Assembly (NCBI GenBank): GCA_963592135.1
Contig: CAVAVP010000010.1
Span: 1 to 46,103, forward strand
Length of the DNA: 46,103 bases
Source of the DNA: UBA3700 sp963592135
Lineage (GTDB): Bacteria > Bacillota > Clostridia > Christensenellales > UBA3700
Direction: 5' to 3'
Positions 7,678 through 16,079 of the stretch are shown here, one piece after another. Made by a program: the position numbers and the translations under genes. The first letter of the stretch is position 1. The number at the start of each line of letters is the position of its first letter. The notes under the pieces are model-generated. The model was not told the origin of the DNA and made no database searches. It saw only the letters and a program-made list of their open reading frames with translations.

Positions 7678-10080
7678 ATGGAAAATTTACAAGAGATTCT
7701 TGCAAAGTTAACTCTTGAAGAAAAGGCATCACTTTGTTCAGGATTAGATTTTTGGCTAACAAAGCCGGTGAGAGATATTGTGCCATCATGCGTAATGAGT
7801 GATGGGCCTCACGGACTTAGAAAAGAGGATAATACAGATACAGATGTTGGAGTAAAAAGATCTTTTCCAGCTACTGCATTCCCTCCTGCTGTAAATATGG
7901 CAACATCTTGGAATGAAGATGTTTCTGCAAAAATTGCTGAACAAATTGCATATGAATGTAAAGATCAAAAAGTAGATATAATTTTAGGACCAGGAACAAA
8001 TATAAAAAGAAGTCCTTTGTGTGGTAGAAATTTTGAGTATTTTTCAGAAGATCCTTACCTTGCAGGAAAAATGTCAAGATCGTATATAGAAGCTTGTCAA
8101 AAACATAATGTAGGAACTTCATTAAAACATTTTGCTGCTAATAACCAAGAAAAATTAAGAATGACAATTTCAGCTGTTGTTGATGAGAGAGCTTTAAGAG
8201 AGATTTATTTGCCAGCTTTTGAAGAGGCCGTTAAAGCGCAACCTTGGACAGTAATGTGTTCATATAATAGAATTAATGGTGTTTACTCTTCAGACAATAA
8301 AAGATTACTTACAGATATTTTAAGAGATGAATGGGGTTTTAAAGGACTTGTTGTATCAGATTGGAATGCATTAAACAATAGAGTTGAGGCTATAAAAGCA
8401 GGCCTTGATTTAGAGATGCCTGCTTGTGGTGGTAGAACTGATAAACAAATTGTTAAAGCTGTAAAAGAAGGTACTTTAGATGAAAAAGATTTAGATAAAT
8501 GTGTTTTAAGAGTTTTGGAGCTTGCATTTAAGAGTGAATCTTCTAAGCAAGATGGTTTTAAAACTGATTATGATAAAGCTCATAAAGTTGCTAAATATGC
8601 AGCAGATGAATCAATTGTTTTATTAAAGAATGAAGAAAATATTTTGCCTATAGAAAAACAAGATGTTGTAGTTATTGGTGAACTTGCAAATACATTTAGA
8701 TATCAAGGGGCAGGATCTTCTAGGATAAATCCATATAAACTTGTGAATCTTATTGATGCATTAAAAAATGAGAATATAAACGTTGAATTCCATCCTGGCT
8801 ACAAACTAAATGGTGATGGTTTTGATAGAGACTTATTTAATGAAGCAGTAAACTCTATAAATACAGATAAACAAGTAATAGTAGTTGTTGGACTTACTGA
8901 TGAGTATGAAACTGAAGGTATGGATAGAAGTCATTTGTCTTTGCCAAGTGGTCAAGAAGATTTAATTAAGACAATAGCTCAAACTCATCCAAATGCAATT
9001 TTTGTTTTACTTGGAGGTTCTCCAATAGAGATGCCATGGATTAATGAAGTTAAAACTTTAATCAATGGTTATCTTCCAGGCGAAGCAGGTGCTGAGTCAT
9101 TAGTAGATATTATTTTAGGAAAAGTTAATCCTTCTGGTAAACTGGCCGAAACATATCCAGTTAAACTTGAAGACGAGTTATCTTCAAAAACTTTCCCAAT
9201 GGGACCAAAAACCGTTGAATATAGAGAAAGTATTTATGTTGGATATAGATATTTTGATACAGCTAAAAAAGAGGTATTATTCCCATTTGGTTATGGCCTT
9301 TCATATACAACTTTTGAATATTCAGATTTAAAAGTTGATGGCTTTAATGTTTCCTTTAAAATTAAAAATACCGGTAAAGTGGATGGAGCTGAAGTTGCTC
9401 AACTTTATGTAAAAGATTTAGCACCCAAAGTATTTAAAGCTGAAAAGGAGTTAAAAGGATTTAAAAAAGTATTTATAAAGGCAGGAGAAAGCGTAGATAT
9501 TGAGCTTGAATTAGATAAGAGATCTTTTGCTTTTTATAATACAAAAATAAATGATTGGACTGCATTAAATGGAAACTATGAAATTTTAATAGGTTCATCT
9601 TCAAGGGATATAAGATTGTCTAAAGAAATTGAGGTAACAAATCTTGATAGTGATGTAGAAATTGAAGATTATGCTACGAAATGTCCTATTTATTATTCTA
9701 TATCCGAAATTGATGAAATTACTGCAGAGCAATTTGAGCCACTATATGGAGATAAACTTCCATCGAACGTTCCTCCAAAGAGAGGTGAAATGGATTTAAA
9801 TGCAACTATGGAAGAACTTTCTTGTTGTATTATAGGAAAAATAATAATAAAGCTTGCTCCTATGGTAATAAAGTCTCAAGTAAAAAATGCAGACTTTACA
9901 ACGATGCTTATGATAGAACAAGGCATGAAAGAAATGCCACTTCGTGGCCTAAATGGTGTAACTCAGGGATTATTAGATGAAGATATTCCAGAGGGTATGT
10001 TGCTTTGGGCAAATAAACATAGATTAAAGGGATTCGGAAAACTTATAAAAGGTTTATTTAAAACCTTAAAGAATTTGTAA
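7678..10080 (+). CDS. Glycoside hydrolase family 3 beta-glycosidase, cytosolic
   Basis: An 800-residue GH3 enzyme of the beta-glucosidase/beta-xylosidase type. The N-terminal barrel runs to about residue 290, with SDGPHGLRK, KHFAANNQE (K150-H151) and the nucleophile D228 in LVVSDWN. The alpha/beta sandwich domain (about 310-530) contains GLTDEYETEGMDR, which probably supplies the acid/base residue. A fibronectin III-like domain follows (about 555-650, GAEVAQLYVKD and ELKGFKKV), and then about 150 extra residues of unknown role. There is no signal peptide, so it should act on imported oligosaccharides. A GAGGT site precedes the ATG, and the GH2 gene begins 11 nt after the stop. The exact substrate cannot be told from sequence. 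Confidence 0.93.
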   Translation: MENLQEILAKLTLEEKASLCSGLDFWLTKPVRDIVPSCVMSDGPHGLRKEDNTDTDVGVKRSFPATAFPPAVNMATSWNEDVSAKIAEQIAYECKDQKVDIILGPGTNIKRSPLCGRNFEYFSEDPYLAGKMSRSYIEACQKHNVGTSLKHFAANNQEKLRMTISAVVDERALREIYLPAFEEAVKAQPWTVMCSYNRINGVYSSDNKRLLTDILRDEWGFKGLVVSDWNALNNRVEAIKAGLDLEMPACGGRTDKQIVKAVKEGTLDEKDLDKCVLRVLELAFKSESSKQDGFKTDYDKAHKVAKYAADESIVLLKNEENILPIEKQDVVVIGELANTFRYQGAGSSRINPYKLVNLIDALKNENINVEFHPGYKLNGDGFDRDLFNEAVNSINTDKQVIVVVGLTDEYETEGMDRSHLSLPSGQEDLIKTIAQTHPNAIFVLLGGSPIEMPWINEVKTLINGYLPGEAGAESLVDIILGKVNPSGKLAETYPVKLEDELSSKTFPMGPKTVEYRESIYVGYRYFDTAKKEVLFPFGYGLSYTTFEYSDLKVDGFNVSFKIKNTGKVDGAEVAQLYVKDLAPKVFKAEKELKGFKKVFIKAGESVDIELELDKRSFAFYNTKINDWTALNGNYEILIGSSSRDIRLSKEIEVTNLDSDVEIEDYATKCPIYYSISEIDEITAEQFEPLYGDKLPSNVPPKRGEMDLNATMEELSCCIIGKIIIKLAPMVIKSQVKNADFTTMLMIEQGMKEMPLRGLNGVTQGLLDEDIPEGMLLWANKHRLKGFGKLIKGLFKTLKNL

Positions 10081-10091
10081 AAGGAGTAAAT

Positions 10092-11798
10092 ATGGCTTTA
10101 AAAACAAGATTTACAGTAGGTGATGTGCCTCATAGTGAATATCCAAGACCTCAAATGGTTAGAGACAACTATAAGATCTTAAATGGTCTTTGGGATTACA
10201 CGGTTATAGATAGTCTTGTTGATGGCTTAAATGATTTTAATTATCAAGGAAAAATTCTAATCCCATTTGCCATTGAAAGTGCATTGTCTCAAGTAGAAAA
10301 AGAATTTTTACCTACACAAACTTTAGTTTATAGAACAATATTTAAACATAAAGCAAAAGATTGTATTCCTTTATTGCATTTTGATGCAGTTGATTATAAA
10401 TGTTTTGTTTATTTAAATGGCAAAAAAATAGGTGAACACGAGGGAGGATATTTTAATTTTACATTTAATATAAAAAATGAATTAAAAGAAGTTGGAGATA
10501 ATGAACTTATTGTACTTGTTCAAGATCCAACAGATACATTCTCTCAACAAAAAGGAAAACAAAGATTAAAACATAGTGGTATTTGGTACACCCCAACTAG
10601 TGGTATATGGCAATCTGTTTGGATAGAAAATGTTCCAAATACGTATATAGAAAGAGTAGTTCTAACTCCAAACATTGATGAAGAAAATGTCGAAATTACT
10701 GTTTTAACCAATAAAGAAGTTGAAAATTATGCAGTAGAAGTAGAACTTGATGGAAGAAAAATTGCTGCTAAGGAAAGTAAATTAAATTCATTTAAAGTAA
10801 AAATTAAAAATCCTAAACTTTGGTCTCCAGAAAATCCTATTTTATATGATATTACAATATCTATAGATAATGATTCTATTAAGTCTTATTTTGGAATGAG
10901 AAAGTTTGAATTAAAAGGGAAGGATTTTTATTTAAACAATAAGAAATACTTCTTAACTGGTGCATTGGATCAAGGATATTTCCCTGATGGTATTTTAACA
11001 CCTCCATCAGATGAAGCTATGCAAGCAGATATTGATTTTGCAAAATCTGTAGGATTAAATTGTTTAAGAAAGCATATAAAGATAGAACCAATGCGTTGGT
11101 ATTACCATTGTGACAAAAAAGGAATTATTGTATGGCAAGATATGATAAATGGCGGTGGTAATTTTAATACAATGCTTCATATGATTATGCCTACACTTGG
11201 TATTAATATTAAAGATAATCATTATAAATGGTTTGGTAGAGATGCTCAGTCTCGTAATGAATATAAATTAGATTTAGGCAGAATGGTTAAGCAATTATAT
11301 AATGCGCCATCAATATGTCTTTGGGGAATATTTAATGAAGCGTGGGGACAATTTGATTCAGAGGTTATGTTAGATTTTTTAAAGAAGTTAGATGATACTC
11401 GTGCTATTGATGCAACATCTGGATGGTATAATCAAGGAAATGAACTAATATCTATTCATAAATATATTTTACCATTTAAAATGCCAAAAACTGAAAAGGC
11501 AGTAGCATTAACAGAGTTTGCGGGTTATTCGCTTGCCATAAAAGATCATACCTATTCTAAAAAGAAATTTGGTTATTTAATATATAATAGATTAAAAAGT
11601 TTAAATAAAGCTATAGAAAAACTTTATAGAAGGCAAATATTTAAAGCGATTGAAGAAGGTCTTAATTCTTGCATATTTACGCAATTAACAGATGTAGAAT
11701 GCGAAATCAATGGATTAATAACCTATGATAGGGAAGTTGTTAAAATTGATGTAGATATGTTTAAGAAAATAAATGAAGAACTTACCAAAAATAATTAA
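10092..11798 (+). CDS. Glycoside hydrolase family 2 protein, cytosolic
   Basis: A 568-residue retaining GH2 enzyme, probably an exo-beta-glycosidase. The jelly-roll sugar-binding domain is about 15-180 (TSGIWQSVWIE), the immunoglobulin-like domain about 185-270 and the TIM barrel about 275-560. The acid/base is E416 in LWGIFNEAWG and the nucleophile is probably E475 in ALTEFAGYS. At 568 residues it is shorter than LacZ and closer to the small GH2 enzymes. There is no signal peptide. It follows the GH3 gene by 11 nt with an AAAGGAG site, and a terminator follows. The pair probably trims the same imported glycan. Confidence 0.9.
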   Translation: MALKTRFTVGDVPHSEYPRPQMVRDNYKILNGLWDYTVIDSLVDGLNDFNYQGKILIPFAIESALSQVEKEFLPTQTLVYRTIFKHKAKDCIPLLHFDAVDYKCFVYLNGKKIGEHEGGYFNFTFNIKNELKEVGDNELIVLVQDPTDTFSQQKGKQRLKHSGIWYTPTSGIWQSVWIENVPNTYIERVVLTPNIDEENVEITVLTNKEVENYAVEVELDGRKIAAKESKLNSFKVKIKNPKLWSPENPILYDITISIDNDSIKSYFGMRKFELKGKDFYLNNKKYFLTGALDQGYFPDGILTPPSDEAMQADIDFAKSVGLNCLRKHIKIEPMRWYYHCDKKGIIVWQDMINGGGNFNTMLHMIMPTLGINIKDNHYKWFGRDAQSRNEYKLDLGRMVKQLYNAPSICLWGIFNEAWGQFDSEVMLDFLKKLDDTRAIDATSGWYNQGNELISIHKYILPFKMPKTEKAVALTEFAGYSLAIKDHTYSKKKFGYLIYNRLKSLNKAIEKLYRRQIFKAIEEGLNSCIFTQLTDVECEINGLITYDREVVKIDVDMFKKINEELTKNN

Positions 11799-11805
11799 AA
11801 AAAAT

Positions 11806-11831
11806 ATTCAACCCAAGTGGTTGAATTTTTA
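11806..11831 (+). terminator. Intrinsic terminator after the GH2 gene
   Basis: ATTCAACC (11806-11813) and GGTTGAAT (11819-11826) form an 8-bp stem followed directly by a T tract. It ends the rpiB/GH3/GH2 transcription unit. Confidence 0.8.
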
Positions 11832-11890
11832 TATATTAAAAGGGCATAAAATCCCATTGTTTTAGAAGTTTGTTTTTTTTGAGAAATAAT

Positions 11891-12060
11891 TCTCAAAAAT
11901 TGTTGATTAGTAGTATAATGCAATACTTAATCTTTCTAATAATTTTTTTACGATTTTCATATTAATTACCTCCTTTTCTTATTTTTATTTTCGAGAATAT
12001 TATATTGTTATAAAGTTTTACTTGCTTCTAAAAATTGTGAAAAAACATCTCAAAAATTGT
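11891..12060. repeat. Short repeated motif TCTCAAAAATTGT around the microprotein frame
   Basis: TCTCAAAAATTGT occurs at 11891-11903 and 12048-12060. A one-base-shorter variant, TCTAAAAATTGT, is at 12027-12038. The first copy also forms an inverted repeat with the adjacent TTTTTGAGAA. The copies bracket the microprotein gene and its presumed promoter and could be operator half-sites. Confidence 0.45.
11907..11960 (-). CDS. Candidate 17-residue cationic amphipathic microprotein
   Basis: The minus-strand ATG at 11960 opens a short frame encoding MKIVKKLLERLSIALYY, with TAA at 11907-11909. Its AGGAGG (11969-11974) sits 8 nt upstream, the best Shine-Dalgarno match in the window. The peptide has four basic residues and one acidic residue, and KKLLERLSIAL could form an amphipathic helix. 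A TATAAT-like hexamer lies upstream on the same strand. It stands alone in the 321-bp gap between the GH2 and acetyltransferase genes. I do not recognise a family. It could be a small membrane or antimicrobial peptide, a leader peptide, or a chance frame behind a strong ribosome binding site. Confidence 0.45.
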   Translation of the reverse strand: MKIVKKLLERLSIALYY

Positions 12061-12119
12061 CATATTAAAAATATTTTTTTATGTTATAATGGTTAAGAGA
12101 AAAGATAAGGAGATACTTA

Positions 12120-12782
12120 ATGTACAATAATATTAGTGATTGGGATAGAATGGTAGAGGGAAAATTATACAATTCCTCAAGCTGTGATATAAATTTAAAG
12201 CACATAAAAGGTATGTCAAGATGCCATAGATTTAATAGAATTGCTCCATGGAGATTTTTTACAAAAAAAAGAGCACTTGAGAGACTTATTCCTTCGGCAA
12301 AAGGAAAAAATTTAACCATATTTGCTCCTGTTTATTGTGAGTATGGTGTTAATATAAAAGTGGGCAAAGGTTGTTTTATGAATTATAATTGTGTGCTTTT
12401 AGATATTTCTCCAATAACTTTGGGAAATCAAGTATGGCTTGGAGCTAATGTTACTATTGCTACTCCTAATCATCCAATTATAGCAAGTGAGAGAATTGTT
12501 CAAAAATATCCGGATGGAGAGCATGATCTAGAGTATTCAAATCCTGTTGTTATTAAAGATAATGTTTGGGTGTGTTCAGGAGCCATAATTTGTGGTGGTG
12601 TTACAATAGGAGAAAATAGTGTAATAGCAGCAGGTGCAGTTGTTACCAAAGATGTTCCAGCTAATAGTGTTGTTATGGGAGTTCCAGCAAAGGTTGTTAG
12701 ACAAATAGACGAGACAGATAGATTAAACGTTTGGGAAACTTATGTAAAAAATGAAATCCCTAAAAAACAAGGGAAAATTTAA
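12120..12782 (+). CDS. Sugar O-acetyltransferase, maltose/galactoside acetyltransferase type
   Basis: A 220-residue left-handed beta-helix acetyltransferase. The N-terminal maltose-acetyltransferase segment (about 8-60) has MVEGKLYNSS. Hexapeptide repeats run from about residue 65 to 195, with VWLGANVTIATPNHPI carrying the catalytic His, VWVCSGAIICGGVTIGENSVIAAGAVVTKDVP and VVMGVPAKVVR. It would move acetyl from acetyl-CoA to a free sugar. An AAGGAG site precedes the ATG, and a TATAAT lies at 12085-12090 without a well-spaced -35. It sits next to the GH3/GH2 genes but behind a terminator, so it is probably transcribed separately. Confidence 0.92.
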   Translation: MYNNISDWDRMVEGKLYNSSSCDINLKHIKGMSRCHRFNRIAPWRFFTKKRALERLIPSAKGKNLTIFAPVYCEYGVNIKVGKGCFMNYNCVLLDISPITLGNQVWLGANVTIATPNHPIIASERIVQKYPDGEHDLEYSNPVVIKDNVWVCSGAIICGGVTIGENSVIAAGAVVTKDVPANSVVMGVPAKVVRQIDETDRLNVWETYVKNEIPKKQGKI

Positions 12783-12785
12783 TAA

Positions 12786-13124
12786 AAAGTAAAATTATTA
12801 AAGTGTATAAAACACCGGAGAGATTTGTCTATATATGTTTCTATGTTAGGTGGTGAAGTTAGACATTATAGAGTTAATACAGGCCTTGAGTGTGATGTAG
12901 TTTTACATTTACCAAATGGGGAATGGGCCACTGTTGAAATAAAGCTTGGTGGAGAAAAATTAATTAATGAAGGATCAAGTTCATTAAATAGATTAAAGGA
13001 CAAGATTCTAGAAAAGAGTAATGAAAAATCTCCTAAATTTATAATGGTGTTAACAGTATGCGGACCTTTATATCGTAGGACTGATGGAATATATGTGGTT
13101 CCAATAAATTGCTTAAAACCATAA
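12786..13124 (+). pseudogene. C-terminal remnant of a DUF4143-type AAA ATPase
   Basis: Only the end of the gene survives. The recognisable part begins at about 12819 (RDLSIYVSMLGGEVRHYR) and continues through NTGLECDVVLHL, EWATVEIKLGGEKLI, KFIMVLTVCGPLYRRTDG and VYVVPINCLKP. This is the usual last 100 residues of the DUF4143 ATPase family, a nuclease-like domain with the D...E-K triad. The AAA domain and about 300 N-terminal residues are missing. There is no plausible start with a ribosome binding site: the only usable codon is a TTG inside the homologous segment, and an in-frame stop lies at 12783-12785. It is most likely a deletion remnant. Confidence 0.75.
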
Positions 13125-13147
13125 ATAATCGTTTTTTTATATTGTAT

Positions 13148-13182
13148 AAAAATGGCCAAGAGTTTGCATCTTAGCCGTTTTT
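13148..13182. terminator. Bidirectional intrinsic terminator before the end of glyQS
   Basis: AAAAATGGC...AAGA pairs with TCTT...GCCGTTTTT around a GTTTGCA loop, with one bulge per side and one mismatch. A and T tracts flank both sides, so it can serve both the minus-strand glyQS and the plus-strand remnant. Confidence 0.7.
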
Positions 13183-13212
13183 ATTAATAAATATCAACTG
13201 TTATTTATTTAA

Positions 13213-14598
13213 TTAATACTCAAGTTTTGAAGTTAAATAAGATTCTATTTCAGAAATTGGCATTCTAATTTGTTCCATAGAATCTCTATCTCTAATTGTA
13301 ACAGTATTATCTTGTAATGTATCGTAATCTATTGTTATACAATAAGGAGTTCCGATTTCATCTTGTCTTCTATATCTTTTACCAATAGAACCAGCTTCAT
13401 CATAAGTAACAGAAAACTTTTTAGCAAGAGATTTAAATAATTCAGTAGATTTTTCTGTTAAATCTTTCTTTTGTAAAGGAAGAATTGCTGCTTTATATGG
13501 AGCAATAAATGGATGGAAGTGCATAACAACACGAGTATCGTTTTCTAGTTGTTGCTCTTCGTATGCATTGCAAAGAAGTGCAAGTACCATTCTTTCAACA
13601 CCTAAAGATGGCTCAATAACATATGGAACATATTTTTCATTTGTCATAGGGTCAGTGTATTCTAGATTTTTGCCAGATTGTTTAATATGACAATTTAAGT
13701 CATAGTCTGTTCTATCTGCAACACCCCAAAGCTCACCCCATCCCATAGGGAATTTATATTCAAAATCTGTAGTTGCCTTAGAATAGAAGCAAAGTTCTTC
13801 TTTGTCATGATCTCTAAGTCTTAAGTTGTCTTCCTTAATACCTAAATCTAATAGCCATTGTTTGCAGAAGTTTTTCCAATACATAAACCATTCTAAGTCT
13901 GTTCCAGGTTTGCAGAAGAATTCGAGTTCCATTTGTTCAAACTCTCTTACACGGAAAATAAAGTTTCCTGGTGTAATTTCGTTTCTAAAGGACTTTCCTA
14001 TTTGTCCTATACCAAAAGGAACTTTCATTCTAGTTGTTCTTTGAACGTTAGTAAAATTAACGAAAATGCCTTGTGCAGTTTCTGGACGAAGATATAGGGT
14101 GGTTGAAGAATCTTCTGTTACGCCTTGGAAGGTCTTAAACATAAGATTAAACTTTCTAATACCAGTGAATTCAGAAACTCCACATGTAGGACAAGGAATT
14201 TTGTTTTCTTGTACATATTGTTCCATTTGTTCATTAGACCAGCCTGCAATATTTAAAGAAATATCTTTTTTCTTATTCCAATCTTCAATTAAGTTATCAG
14301 CTCTATGACGAGCTTTACAATGTTTACAATCCATTAATGGATCAGAAAAGCCGCCAACATGTCCCGATGCTACCCAAGTTTGAGGGTTCATTAAAATAGC
14401 ACAATCAAGTCCTGTGTTTAATGTTTGTTCTTGAACGAATTTCTTCCACCAAGCCTTTTTAACATTATTTTTTAATTCAACACCTAAAGGACCATAATCC
14501 CAAGTGTTTGCTAATCCGCCATAAATTTCGCTTCCTGGATATACGAAACCACGACCTTTACATAAAGCTACAAGCTTATCCATTGTAAGTTCTGCCAT
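13213..14598 (-). CDS. glyQS: Glycyl-tRNA synthetase, dimeric class II
   Basis: A 461-residue GlyRS of the alpha2 type that charges tRNA-Gly. It shows ELTMDKLVALCKGRGFVYPGSEIYGG at the N-terminus, CxxC pairs near 73-76 and 120-123, class II motif 2 in SFRNEITPGNFIFRVREFEQME and motif 3 in EPSLGVERMVLALL. The frame can be opened 10 codons further upstream at 14628, but an AGGAGT site 7 nt before the ATG at 14598 and the family N-terminus favour MAELTMDKL. The leader is only about 32 nt. That is too short for the T-box that often controls such genes in Firmicutes. Confidence 0.96.
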   Translation of the reverse strand: MAELTMDKLVALCKGRGFVYPGSEIYGGLANTWDYGPLGVELKNNVKKAWWKKFVQEQTLNTGLDCAILMNPQTWVASGHVGGFSDPLMDCKHCKARHRADNLIEDWNKKKDISLNIAGWSNEQMEQYVQENKIPCPTCGVSEFTGIRKFNLMFKTFQGVTEDSSTTLYLRPETAQGIFVNFTNVQRTTRMKVPFGIGQIGKSFRNEITPGNFIFRVREFEQMELEFFCKPGTDLEWFMYWKNFCKQWLLDLGIKEDNLRLRDHDKEELCFYSKATTDFEYKFPMGWGELWGVADRTDYDLNCHIKQSGKNLEYTDPMTNEKYVPYVIEPSLGVERMVLALLCNAYEEQQLENDTRVVMHFHPFIAPYKAAILPLQKKDLTEKSTELFKSLAKKFSVTYDEAGSIGKRYRRQDEIGTPYCITIDYDTLQDNTVTIRDRDSMEQIRMPISEIESYLTSKLEY

Positions 14599-14636
14599 AT
14601 TCTGACTCCTTTTAATATAAATTATCAATACTAAAT

Positions 14637-14665
14637 ATTATATTTATAGGCAATTTTTTTGTCAA
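14637..14665 (-). promoter_or_regulatory. Consensus sigma-A promoter of glyQS
   Basis: On the minus strand TTGACA (14660-14665) and TATAAT (14637-14642) are separated by exactly 17 nt. Both hexamers are perfect consensus, the strongest promoter in the window by this measure. Confidence 0.85.
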
Positions 14666-14700
14666 TTAAGATATGTTATAATAAAACAAGAGGTAAATTT

Positions 14701-16026
14701 ATGGAAATATTAATAAAGACAAAATGTGGAGAAGTAAAAGGAGAGAGTGAAAATAAAGTAAACATTTTTAGGGGAATACCTTTTGCTACTGTAGATAGAT
14801 TTGAAATGCCAAAAAAATATACTTGGGATGGTGTTTTTGATGCAAATGGGGAAATTGATTGCCCTCAATATGGAGCTTATTTAGATGAAGCAAAAAAGAA
14901 GAATCCATTTTTTTATGAGGAGTTTAGAGTAGGAGCTACATTTGAATATAAAGAATCTCCGTTAACATTAAATATTATTGCGCCAAGTAATGGTAAAAAA
15001 CTTCCTGTAATAGTTTTTATACATGGAGGCGGGTTTGAAACAGGAACTGTTGGTGAACTTCCTTATGGGACATCGACGGAATATGCAAAAAGAAATGTAA
15101 TACTTGTATCCTTAGGGTATAGAGTAAACGCTTTTGGGTTTTTTAGAGGCAAAAATTTAGCCTTATATGATCAGATTTTTGGAATAAATTGGGTAAAAGA
15201 AAATATAGAGGCTTTTGGTGGAGATAAAGAACAAATTGTTATAATGGGTCAATCCGCAGGTGCTATGTGTATTACGGATTTATTTCTAACACAAAAACTA
15301 AAAGGTGTAGTAAAGGGCGCCATTATGATTTCAGGTGCAGGTTTGTTCCCAAAAGCATTTGGCTCAAAAACTGTTGAAGAAATTAAACCATTTTGGGATT
15401 TAGTTAGAAGTAAGTGTAATGTAGATAATGATGAAGAATTAAAAAATACAGAACCAGAAAAGTTATGGAATGCTTGGTTTGAAGCAAAGTGTGAGTACAA
15501 TAAAGCTCAGGTAGTTTTGCCAGAAATAGATGGAGACATTATTCCAGATAACCCTCATAGTATTTTTAAAAGAGGGGAAGAACTAGATATTCCTATCTTA
15601 TTTAGTGTTACGTCTCAAGATTATATAGCCCCAATTCTGTTTTATATGGGTTACAGTTGGGCTAAAGGAAATTATAAGAAAAACAAAGCTCCTGTTTGGG
15701 GATATTTCTTTGATAAAACTCCACCAGGAAACAAATTTAAAGCATATCACTCCGCAGATTTATGGTATTTATTTGGAAATATGGATAAATCTTGGAGAGA
15801 GTTTAAAAAAGAAGATTATGAATTATCTTCAATTATGATAGATTATATAGCAAATTTTGCTAAAAATTTAAATCCAAATGGTAAAGATTTACAACAATGG
15901 GATCCTATTAGTAGAAAACAAAAAGGATTAATGGTATTTGATGGAGTTCAACAAAGATACGCATATAAAGGAGAAATTTACAAAAAAACATTGCAATCAT
16001 TCTTAAAAGATAAAGGTCCAATGTAA
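14701..16026 (+). CDS. Type-B carboxylesterase family protein
   Basis: A 441-residue alpha/beta hydrolase of the carboxylesterase/cholinesterase family. It has the N-terminal GEVKGESENKVNIFRGIPFA, the oxyanion loop HGGGF (108-112) and the nucleophile S185 in GQSAGA. The catalytic His is probably in AYHSADLWYLFG. A GAGGT site before 14701 and the family N-terminus favour this start over the in-frame ATG at 14659. No signal peptide is visible, so it is probably cytosolic. Beside the glycosidases and sugar acetyltransferase it may deacylate imported sugars, which is inference. A weak A/T-only hairpin (16023-16043) follows the coding end. Confidence 0.9.
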   Translation: MEILIKTKCGEVKGESENKVNIFRGIPFATVDRFEMPKKYTWDGVFDANGEIDCPQYGAYLDEAKKKNPFFYEEFRVGATFEYKESPLTLNIIAPSNGKKLPVIVFIHGGGFETGTVGELPYGTSTEYAKRNVILVSLGYRVNAFGFFRGKNLALYDQIFGINWVKENIEAFGGDKEQIVIMGQSAGAMCITDLFLTQKLKGVVKGAIMISGAGLFPKAFGSKTVEEIKPFWDLVRSKCNVDNDEELKNTEPEKLWNAWFEAKCEYNKAQVVLPEIDGDIIPDNPHSIFKRGEELDIPILFSVTSQDYIAPILFYMGYSWAKGNYKKNKAPVWGYFFDKTPPGNKFKAYHSADLWYLFGNMDKSWREFKKEDYELSSIMIDYIANFAKNLNPNGKDLQQWDPISRKQKGLMVFDGVQQRYAYKGEIYKKTLQSFLKDKGPM

Positions 16027-16043
16027 AAAAAATCATTTTTTAC

Positions 16044-16072
16044 TTAACATGAATGTAAAATTAATGTAAAAT
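16044..16072 (+). promoter_or_regulatory. Promoter with a WalR-type TGTAAA-N5-TGTAAA repeat
   Basis: TTAACA (16044-16049) and TAAAAT (16067-16072) are 17 nt apart. TGTAAA occurs at 16054-16059 and 16065-16070 with 5 bp between, covering the spacer and touching the -10. This is the same repeat as at 124-140 in opposite orientation. Its position suggests repression of the small membrane protein and RsgI-like lipoprotein genes. Confidence 0.55.
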
Positions 16073-16079
16073 GTTGTTA

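Noticed and set aside
16023..16043. GTAAAAAA/TTTTTTAC hairpin after the carboxylesterase gene
   Set aside because: The stem is almost only A-T pairs and overlaps the stop codon. It is too weak to call a terminator with confidence.
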